Shown here: positions 1 to 5,944 of the stretch, piece by piece
Layout of the letters: each line of letters starts with the position of its first letter
How positions within the stretch are numbered: the first letter of the stretch is position 1
Origin: an uncultured Geobacteraceae bacterium
Lineage (GTDB): Bacteria; Desulfobacterota; Desulfuromonadia; Geobacterales; Pseudopelobacteraceae
Assembly (NCBI GenBank): GCA_903879825.1
Contig: CAIRND010000571.1
Coordinates: 1-13,139 of the forward strand
Direction of reading: 5' to 3'
DNA length: 13,139 bases
The notes under the pieces: generated by a model
The model's database searches: none
What the model was told of the DNA's origin: nothing
Seen by the model: only the letters and a program-made list of their open reading frames with translations
Translations under genes and position numbers: made by a program

Positions 1-154
1 AACTAATTAAGCTAGATAGCATATCTTTCCGGTTGGTGTCAGTCCAGATTAGATCGGTACAGTAGCATTGAAATCAGGTCGTATGGGTACAGCGTGGGGA
101 CAGTATGCAACTGAGAAGGTCACTGAATATCAGTTAATTTTAGCGTCTTAGGAA

Positions 155-205
155 TGCCCCCATATCGTATCTGATCGGATTTTAGATACGATACAAAAGA
201 GGGCA
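155..205. repeat. Nested inverted repeat (hairpin)
   Basis: TATCGTATCT (163-172) and AGATACGATA (184-193) are perfect 10-bp inverted arms around an 11-nt loop. An outer 5-bp pair, TGCCC (155-159) with GGGCA (201-205), would extend the stem across an internal loop. No T-run follows, so it is not a typical intrinsic terminator. Function is unknown. Confidence 0.6.
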
Positions 206-291
206 ACATGCCAAGAACAAATCAATTTATGAGTAGGAAAGAGCATACCGTCTCTGTGGAGAATTTTCCATGCTGAGTGATGTTGCGGTTG

Positions 292-327
292 CCATTTGTT
301 TAGGTCTTTAAAATTATAAACAAATGG
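292..327. repeat. 11-bp perfect inverted repeat
   Basis: CCATTTGTTTA (292-302) and TAAACAAATGG (317-327) are perfect inverted arms separated by an AT-rich 14-nt loop. It could be a protein-binding dyad, a mobile-element end or a weak hairpin. No adjacent gene explains it. Confidence 0.6.
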
Positions 328-335
328 TGACAGGC

Positions 336-405
336 GTCCCTCATTTTCTGGGAGTTGCTAGAAAGTTCCGATCTATAGCGGTTCAAATCCGCCAGTGGGA
401 CTCCA
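336..405 (+). other. Decayed tRNA-like sequence with CCA end
   Basis: The 3' part looks like a tRNA T-arm and acceptor: GCGG-TTCAAAT-CCGC (378-392), then GTGGGAC, T and CCA (395-405). The 5' part GTCCCTC (336-342) pairs with GTGGGAC at 6 of 7 positions. TTTC (345-348) can pair with GAAA (361-364) as a D-stem around a GG-containing loop. Only about 13 nt remain where the anticodon arm and variable loop should be, and one extra base sits between T-stem and acceptor. An intact tRNA is therefore ruled out. It may be a tRNA pseudogene, an attachment-site remnant left by an integrated element, or chance. Confidence 0.3.
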
Positions 406-457
406 ACCACTTTCATCGTTACAGTTGCGGGACAGCCCTTTATAGCGAATCTGAAGC

Positions 458-479
458 CTACTGAAAGCGCCTTCAGTAG
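458..479. repeat. 8-bp hairpin
   Basis: CTACTGAA (458-465) and TTCAGTAG (472-479) are perfect inverted arms with a 6-nt loop. There is no T-run downstream. It is one of five palindromes in this gene-poor stretch. Confidence 0.5.
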
Positions 480-591
480 AGAGGGACTCATGACTAAGGG
501 GAAACGATCGAAAACCTGCAATATGTTTAAAAGCTCACAAACCAACATTGGATGCGGCTTTATAAACATTTAAGTGAAACCAACTATTCAG

Positions 592-633
592 AGTGCAACG
601 CACTAAAGTTTTGTGACTTTCTTGCGTTGAACT
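592..633. repeat. Long imperfect hairpin
   Basis: The arms pair as AGT (592-594) with ACT (631-633), CAACGCA (596-602) with TGCGTTG (623-629) and AAAGT (605-609) with ACTTT (616-620). There is a single mismatch (595/630), a symmetric ct/ct internal loop and a 6-nt apical loop. That makes 15 base pairs in 42 nt. The right end reads GTTGAAC, which fits the integron core-site pattern GTTRRRY, but the element is too short for an ordinary attC. Confidence 0.55.
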
Positions 634-747
634 GCTTATAAACACTTTAACCGACCAGCTTGAAAGATGAGTGGGAAAGGTGTGTTAGATATCTCACCGA
701 CTGCTCAATAGAGAACATCTGGTAAAAAATTGAACATAGTTCTCGCC

Positions 748-777
748 GTGAGGGGGGCAGACCCCTGACCCCCTCAC
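748..777. repeat. GC-rich REP-like palindrome
   Basis: GTGAGGGGG (748-756) and CCCCCTCAC (769-777) are perfect 9-bp arms. The interior, together with the inner arm bases, contains a second nested GGGG...CCCC pairing (cagacccctga). G-rich palindromes of the form GGGGTCAGGGGTCTGCCCC are common as dispersed extragenic elements in many proteobacteria. No poly-T follows, so a REP-type unit fits better than a terminator. Confidence 0.5.
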
Positions 778-1201
778 CTTAATGCCAGGGCGGTTGAATA
801 GTATACTGTAATGTAACAAATCCCACCTTCCCAAAAAACTCAATAATTCAGTTTGTTTTTTCTTACCTCCTTCAATTCAACCAACCCGGTGATAAAGTTA
901 TAACATTCCTTGATACGTGATATGTCCGTAACTTCCCAGGCTAACTAACTATTTTATTTCCTTGATCTGGCACGAAGTTTGAAAATAAAGCTTCGCTGAC
1001 AATCAATCGCTCGGGGGTGGAATATGGTGGGCAAGAATATGTTTGGTGACCAGGGCGAACTGGAAAATGAGGTTGATGAAGTATTTCGAAGTGCTGGATA
1101 CATACGCCCCACAGGAGCAAATTATCTGGTGCCGTCAACATCACGCCGGTTTCCGCATAGCACCTTCTGCCTCGGTGAAAGACGGATAAATATGTCAAAT
1201 T

Positions 1202-1631
1202 ATGTATCGTAGTCGTGGGTGTTTTTCTTGCATTTCATTAAGAATGTCTTCGGGAATGAGAGCGGGACCGGCGTGTTTTAGACTGACTCACCACGACATG
1301 GGACCACGCTTGCCATATCTCCGTCTTGAGGTTCCTGCGGAAGAACTTCTCTTGCAAGACCCCGTCCCCGCGGTCACTCATCCTTTGATTAATACACAGA
1401 ACATCGCCGCCCTCACGGTTAAGATCCTCACTTCGGGACCGTCCATCTCCCAACTCGTCTCGACGACGTCGGCATCAGCGTTATGGGATTCCGACAAGTG
1501 GGGCGGGGCGAACGGATCGCATAGCCGAAGCCCACAGATGCCGGGACTCTCAGAATAAGTTCCTGCGCGACTTTATGGTTGTGTGGGAAAAAGCGATGAA
1601 TCATGACCGCTTCAACCCAGCATGGTCTTAG
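1202..1631 (+). pseudogene. katG relic: catalase-peroxidase with internal deletion
   Basis: The translation from about 1271 in one frame gives LTHHDMGP, then VPAEELLLQDPVPAV, then SQLVSTTSASA and SDKWGGANG. These match, in order and spacing, the LTHRDMGP ... VPxEDLxWQDPxP ... SELVSTAWASA ... SDKRGGANGA series at the start of the C-terminal half of catalase-peroxidase KatG. The frame stops at 1556-1558. Directly after it, in the next frame, 1560-1631 reads DFMVVWEKAMNHDRFNP and stops at TAG 1629-1631. This matches the KatG C-terminus (DFVAAWDKVMNLDRFD). Roughly 250-290 family residues between the two blocks are missing, as is the whole heme-binding N-terminal domain. Upstream of 1271 the similarity fades and would need frameshifts. 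The relic cannot encode a working enzyme. The intact enzyme family removes hydrogen peroxide with heme. Confidence 0.85.
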
Positions 1632-1735
1632 CTTAAATATCTTCGAGTGTTTCTGAGAGGTCGGTGAAAAAACGGCCGGCTAATACACTGAACATGAAAT
1701 GGCGGACAGTTCAATCATAATGAGGGGGAGGAAGC

Positions 1736-3268
1736 ATGAAAATTACAATGAGACTGTCCGGCTGTTCAAGTGGTGAAATATTGTGTTTTTTTTTGATGTG
1801 GCTTCTCGCAGTTGCGCTTTCTGCACCAACCGCCTGCGCCAATGAAACTCCGCAAGCGTCGGCAGCAGCGTCCCCCGGAAACAGAGGTAGAATCTTCACT
1901 CTGCAGCAGTGCATTGATCTCGGTCTTGAAAAAAATCATTTTCGGGTCGCTTCCCGTTATAGCATCGAAATAGCCGAGGCCCAACATCGACAGGCTCTTT
2001 CGGCCTACTGGCCTCAGATTGGTGTAAAAGCAAATTACTCCATCATGGATCAGGACCCCAACTTTATTTTTCCCTCCCAAAACATCTCTATGCCGCAAGG
2101 GACTGCCCTTGTAATGCAAGTAGCTAATCCAGCTGCTCCGGGCGGTTCTGTGCAAGTGCCCCTTACCGCACTTCCGATTCCAGAGCAGAATACCAAGCTG
2201 ATGGATCGCCATAATTTTGTTGCCTCCCTCAACGCATCAATGCCGCTCTACACCGGAGGCCAAGTCAGCGCTCTCGTCCGCCAGTCCGAACAGGGAATGA
2301 AGGCCGCCAGGGAAGAGGCACGGCGTACAGACCTGCAAGTCATCTACGACACTACACGCTATTACTACGGTGCCGTCCTTGCGCGTGAGTTGGTCCAGAT
2401 CGGTAGAGATGCCCTTACTCGTATGGAGGTAACACTGGAACTGACCGAAAATCTTTATACCAAGGGCTCCGGTAAGGTAAAGAAGACCGACTACCTGCGT
2501 AACAAGACAGTGGTGGAATGGCTGCGAACTGCGGTCACATCACTTGAGGCAAATGAACAACTGGCCAAGGCTGCCCTGACCAATTCAATAGGGTTTGAAT
2601 GGGAAAACCTGGTTGAACCTGCCCCGCAGGAATTACCTTTTTTACCATCAAAGATCGAACTTAAGGATCTGGTCAGCGGAGCCTACAATTTTAATCCGGA
2701 CTGGGCGCGTCTGGAGGCGGGGCTTGAAGCGGCAGCCGCAAAGATTGACGAAGCAAAGAGCGGGCACCTGCCCAAGATTGGGCTGTTTGGAAGCCTGACG
2801 CGCATTGTAAATTCCTACGACCAGGGGATTATGACCCCAGACAATAAGAATTCATGGATGGTTGGCATCGGGATGGAGCTTCCCCTCTTTAATGGGATGC
2901 GTACCACCAATGATGTACGGGAAGCCAAAGCACGCCTGGAAAAGCTCAAACAGCAGCAGTTTCTGCTTAAAGAGGGGATAGCCCTTCAAGTGAAACATAT
3001 ATTCATTCAATTAATGAGCAGTCAGCAGCAGAAGGTCTCGTCTGAAGCGGCTGCAGTTTCGTCCGAGGAAAACCGCTCATTGAACGAACGTGCTTATCAG
3101 GAAGAACTGGTAGAGACCAAGGATGTTATCGAAGCTCAGTTGGTCGAATCTCTCATGAAGGCCCAGTTTCGCAAGACACTCTATGACAACCTGGAAGCAA
3201 GGGCTAACATGGATTTCGTTGTGGGTAAACAGGTCGCCGATGTCGTTGCGGCGATGCCTTTGAAATAG
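1736..3268 (+). CDS. TolC-family outer membrane efflux protein
   Basis: This 510-residue protein has the normal length and layout of TolC/OprM-type outer membrane factors, the trimeric channels that export substrates for inner-membrane pumps. A hydrophobic signal peptide spans about residues 15-35, with a plausible cleavage after Ala-Cys-Ala (33-35). The mature part starts with FTLQQCIDLGLEKN (about 54-67) and is followed by AEAQHRQALSAYWPQIG (80-96), typical of the first OEP repeat. A second repeat runs from about 300 to 500, with long Ala/Glu/Gln-rich helices. A purine-rich Shine-Dalgarno (about 1722-1732) precedes ATG 1736. No RND, MFS or ABC pump or periplasmic adaptor gene lies in the window. 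Instead a binding protein gene follows 21 bp downstream, so the two are probably cotranscribed. The pump partner and substrate cannot be told. A run of nine T (1786-1794) lies in the signal-peptide codons. Confidence 0.93.
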   Translation: MKITMRLSGCSSGEILCFFLMWLLAVALSAPTACANETPQASAAASPGNRGRIFTLQQCIDLGLEKNHFRVASRYSIEIAEAQHRQALSAYWPQIGVKANYSIMDQDPNFIFPSQNISMPQGTALVMQVANPAAPGGSVQVPLTALPIPEQNTKLMDRHNFVASLNASMPLYTGGQVSALVRQSEQGMKAAREEARRTDLQVIYDTTRYYYGAVLARELVQIGRDALTRMEVTLELTENLYTKGSGKVKKTDYLRNKTVVEWLRTAVTSLEANEQLAKAALTNSIGFEWENLVEPAPQELPFLPSKIELKDLVSGAYNFNPDWARLEAGLEAAAAKIDEAKSGHLPKIGLFGSLTRIVNSYDQGIMTPDNKNSWMVGIGMELPLFNGMRTTNDVREAKARLEKLKQQQFLLKEGIALQVKHIFIQLMSSQQQKVSSEAAAVSSEENRSLNERAYQEELVETKDVIEAQLVESLMKAQFRKTLYDNLEARANMDFVVGKQVADVVAAMPLK

Positions 3269-3289
3269 ATTTGGCTCACCGGAGTTCTC

Positions 3290-4240
3290 ATGAAAATATC
3301 AATAAATTCTGTCTCATACTATTGTTCATGTGTTCTGATCAGCTGGTTGATCAGCTGTGTGCCATCTGCCGCTGAAACGGCTCGCAGTGCTATTACTCCA
3401 GGCAGGGAGTCCTCTCTGATCTTTGGCTATTCTCCTCATGTATTTTATAATGTCGATCCCAAAGACGTTGTCGGGCTTATGGAAATTTGGACGCGTACGG
3501 TCGACTATAAGATGAAAAACAGTGTTAAAACCACCATCATTGCATTTAAAACTTTCGACGAAGCGGAAAAAGCTCTGGCAAGAAATGAAGTCGATGTATT
3601 GGTTATGATTCCGGAGGAGTTTATTCGTTTGCGGGCAAAATTCCATCTGACTGCCATACTGTCGGCGGATTATGGCATGCACTTCTACAACGAACTGTTT
3701 CTGTTAGTTCGTGAGGGAGGAGGAATGACTGGAATCGAGCAACTGCGGGGTAAAAGCATGATTGTCGATGTGGGACAACAAGGCTCCATTCCGATAAAAT
3801 GGCTTGATTCCCTCTTAAATGCGGAGGTTTCGTCGAATGCTCAGCTGTTTTTTCGTAGTATGACTGAAGCTACAAAGTCCTCTCAGGTTGTCATGCCGGT
3901 ATTTTTTGGTCAAGCCGATTCCTGTCTGGTAAGCCGAAGCCACTTTGAAACCATGGTAGAATTGAACCCGCAACTCGGGAAAAAAATGCGGATACTGGAG
4001 AAATCTCCCGGCTTTGTCACTGGAATTCTCGCCATGCGCAGAGATCTCCAGAAAACAACACGTGACTCCATAGTAAAGGCCCTTTCGGAAATGCACACTG
4101 ACCCGAAAGGGAAGCAGATCATGACCTTGTTTCGGATCAATCGACTGACCCCGTTCATGCCCGAGCATCTGACATCCGTTGAAAAAGTTCTCAAGGATCG
4201 CCGGGGGAAAGCTGACAGCGTCGCGAATAGGAAGCTCTAA
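3290..4240 (+). CDS. PhnD-like periplasmic binding protein 1
   Basis: This 316-residue protein has an export signal and the fold pattern of phosphate/phosphite/phosphonate (PhnD-type) binding proteins. The mature part includes VFYNVDPKD (51-59), an LARNEVDVLVM strand (96-106) and VFFGQADSCLVSR (204-216), the usual place of the 'G.aDaa' strand in PhnD. The signal peptide could end by signal peptidase I after Ser-Ala-Ala (26-28) or carry a lipobox Leu-Ile-Ser-Cys (20-23), so a lipoprotein is possible. The start ATG 3290 has GGAG just upstream. It is a clear paralogue of the protein at 4967-5941: 17 of 37 aligned residues are identical across 204-239. No permease or ATPase gene accompanies it, so it may act as a ligand receptor for signalling rather than in uptake. 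The ligand is unknown and need not be phosphonate. Confidence 0.85.
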   Translation: MKISINSVSYYCSCVLISWLISCVPSAAETARSAITPGRESSLIFGYSPHVFYNVDPKDVVGLMEIWTRTVDYKMKNSVKTTIIAFKTFDEAEKALARNEVDVLVMIPEEFIRLRAKFHLTAILSADYGMHFYNELFLLVREGGGMTGIEQLRGKSMIVDVGQQGSIPIKWLDSLLNAEVSSNAQLFFRSMTEATKSSQVVMPVFFGQADSCLVSRSHFETMVELNPQLGKKMRILEKSPGFVTGILAMRRDLQKTTRDSIVKALSEMHTDPKGKQIMTLFRINRLTPFMPEHLTSVEKVLKDRRGKADSVANRKL

Positions 4241-4425
4241 CTATTAAAGAACAAACCGTAATAAAGCCATATCCTTTTCGAGACGACCACGGGCTGTTGA
4301 ATGGCAATATTATGGTGAAAAGCCATCTCCTTGCCTGATATGGCAACTAAGGTATGTGAGGTGCTGGATAGTAAATAGGTTTCGCATGGCTGTGGCTTTC
4401 AGAAACACCCTTGGGAGAACAACAT
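4241..4425. promoter_or_regulatory. Intergenic region with repeated GCCAT/ATGGC
   Basis: The 185-bp gap before the hemerythrin gene contains GCCAT at 4266-4270 and 4322-4326 and its complement ATGGC at 4301-4305, 4340-4344 and 4386-4390. A small hairpin, TTGCC (4331-4335) with GGCAA (4342-4346), lies among them. The gap is wide compared with the 21 bp upstream, so a separate promoter and a regulator site are plausible. I could not place a convincing sigma-70 or sigma-54 promoter by eye. Confidence 0.3.
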
Positions 4426-4833
4426 ATGGTGATTAAATGGGAAGAAAACTTGAGGATTGGCCTTCCGGCGTTTGATGAACAACACGAAGAATTCTTTGCT
4501 TATTTCAGCAGACTTGCCGAGGCTCTTGAAGAGGGCGGAGGGAGTGCAGAGGTTGCGGAAATACTCCCGTATCTGGATAAATATGCAACCACCCACTTCT
4601 CTGACGAAGAAAATCTGATGGTTAAATATAAGTGTGCCGGTCTTGAAGAGCAGCAACAACAGCACGCCCTGTTTAAGGAGAATATTGCCAGGTTTTCCGA
4701 GCAACTCACAACCACTGAACCGACCAGAGAGACTGCAATTAAAATTAATGCAACACTCATCAGGTATTTTATCAATCATGTCCGAAAACTTGATGTGAAA
4801 ATGGTCGAATATATCAAGCCAATGATGGCTTAG
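4426..4833 (+). CDS. Single-domain hemerythrin with one ligand His replaced
   Basis: This 135-residue protein is a bacteriohemerythrin, a four-helix bundle with a di-iron centre that binds oxygen or senses it. From ATG 4426 it begins MVIKWEENLRIGLPAFDEQH, a typical family opening. Iron ligands seen are His20, His57 and Glu61 (HFSDEENLM), His80 (HALF), and His118 and Asp123 (NHVRKLD). The remaining ligand, His77 in Methylococcus bacteriohemerythrin, falls on Gln76 (codon CAG) in a run of four Gln. The site therefore lacks one of the usual five histidines, which should weaken or change iron and O2 binding. I prefer ATG 4426, with GGGAG 8 nt upstream, over the in-frame TTG 4411. It is cytoplasmic, with no signal peptide. 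It sits between two paralogous binding-protein genes, which suggests redox or oxygen input to the same pathway. Confidence 0.92.
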   Translation: MVIKWEENLRIGLPAFDEQHEEFFAYFSRLAEALEEGGGSAEVAEILPYLDKYATTHFSDEENLMVKYKCAGLEEQQQQHALFKENIARFSEQLTTTEPTRETAIKINATLIRYFINHVRKLDVKMVEYIKPMMA

Positions 4834-4966
4834 AGGTCAATACTCTTGTTGTCATTGGATACGAATCAAGGAGCATCTTGGGCAAACGGGCGTTGAGGTA
4901 CGAGGGAAGAACGTTTTATTTCGAGCACTCTCGATTGATTGATCAAAAATAGTGAGGAAAATGCTG

Positions 4967-5941
4967 ATGAAACGATTCTTCAAACGACAATCCCCTCCTT
5001 TTGCCGTGACTATTAAGCTGGTTTGTCGAAGCGGTGCTATTTGCCTGTTTCTCATGATACTGCTCAGTTTAAAGCCCGTTTGTAGCGAAGCGGAACAGGA
5101 TGAAGATAATCCCAAGCTGTTTCGTTCTGGATTCCTGCAAAGTGTCTTCAGCAACATTGACCCTCGAGATGCCAAAGCGGTCATGGAGGTGCACGGCAAG
5201 AAGATCGTTGGCGAATTAAAGATGAATATCATCGACAAGGTGGTTATGTTCACGTCATTAAAGTCGATGATGGATGCCGTCCGCAAGGGTGAGCTGGAAC
5301 TGGTATCCATACCGAGCATTGAATATCTTCGCGTCCGAGAAACAGTGCCACTGATCCCGGCCTTTGTTGGCACCAACAACCATGGTCAGGGCAATAATTT
5401 TCTGCTTATTACCCGCAAGGACAGTGGCATTAAATCTTTTTCTGATCTGACAGGTAAATCACTGTTACTCCCTCCGGTAGCCATTTATGAACCAAGCCAT
5501 CTCTGGTTGGAAGTGCTGCTACTGAAAGAGGGAAATATGAGGCGAGATACCTACTTCAGAGAGGTAAAGGAGTCCCCCAAAATTTCCAAAGCAATAATGG
5601 CGATTTTCTTTAAACAGGCCGACGCAGCTATCGTCACACGATCGGGCCTTGAAATCAGTCAGCAATTAAATCCCCAAGTGGGCACGCAATTGAATGTTCT
5701 TGCTGAGTCTCCCAATCTGAGCGACTTCGTAGTTTGTATGAACCCGCATACTTCGGAAGGTTTTCGAAAAAAGCTGTCCGGTGCCTTGACCCGACTAAAC
5801 GATAGCAAAAGCGGTAAGCAACTGTACGTTATTTTTCAAACCAACGGCATCACTCCTTTTGAATCTGTGTATTTAGACGGCTTAGAGAAACTGCAGCGCG
5901 AGCACAAACGCCTGAGATCTAAGACAGTTGCAAGGAAATAG
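4967..5941 (+). CDS. PhnD-like periplasmic binding protein 2
   Basis: This 324-residue protein has a long basic n-region (MKRFFKR...) and a hydrophobic stretch (about 22-36) ending near Val-Cys-Ser, so it is exported or membrane-tethered. The mature part keeps the PhnD-type landmarks FSNIDPRD (61-68), KGELELVSIPSIEYLR (107-122), DLTGKSLLLPP (160-170) and IFFKQADAAIVTR (213-225), and matches the protein at 3290-4240 along its length. I chose ATG 4967 because GAGG at 4954-4957 sits 9 nt upstream. GTG 4952 and ATG 4961 are in frame but have poorer spacing. The stop codon is only 3 bp before the hybrid kinase start, and that gene's Shine-Dalgarno lies inside this gene's end, so the two are translationally coupled. 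The likely role is ligand capture and presentation to the kinase's periplasmic domain. The ligand is unknown. Confidence 0.85.
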   Translation: MKRFFKRQSPPFAVTIKLVCRSGAICLFLMILLSLKPVCSEAEQDEDNPKLFRSGFLQSVFSNIDPRDAKAVMEVHGKKIVGELKMNIIDKVVMFTSLKSMMDAVRKGELELVSIPSIEYLRVRETVPLIPAFVGTNNHGQGNNFLLITRKDSGIKSFSDLTGKSLLLPPVAIYEPSHLWLEVLLLKEGNMRRDTYFREVKESPKISKAIMAIFFKQADAAIVTRSGLEISQQLNPQVGTQLNVLAESPNLSDFVVCMNPHTSEGFRKKLSGALTRLNDSKSGKQLYVIFQTNGITPFESVYLDGLEKLQREHKRLRSKTVARK

Positions 5942-5944
5942 CCC

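Larger units (their letters stand above)
1..1200. other. Gene-poor region with several palindromes
   Basis: I see no convincing protein gene here. Short open frames exist on both strands (for example 300-569 minus, 941-1198 minus, 1024-1212 plus), but they lack good ribosome binding sites and their translations match no family I know. What the stretch does hold is a series of inverted repeats, listed separately, and a tRNA-like sequence at 336-405. Positions 778-1200 show nothing I can name. The region ends against a katG relic, so it may be eroded former coding or mobile DNA. Confidence 0.6.

Noticed and set aside
300..569. Minus-strand frame of 89 codons
   Set aside because: It covers the tRNA-like sequence and a palindrome, has no good ribosome binding site and resembles no family. 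Likely a chance frame.
748..777. Intrinsic terminator
   Set aside because: The stem is GC-rich but the following bases (CTTAATG) have no T-run, and no gene ends nearby.
941..1212. Overlapping frames on both strands (85 and 62 codons)
   Set aside because: Neither translation matches a family I know, both are short, and they lie against a pseudogene. They may be decayed coding DNA but I cannot support a gene.
4411..4425. TTG 4411 as hemerythrin start
   Set aside because: It would put the GGGAG ribosome binding site inside the gene, and the family opening (MVIKW) fits ATG 4426.
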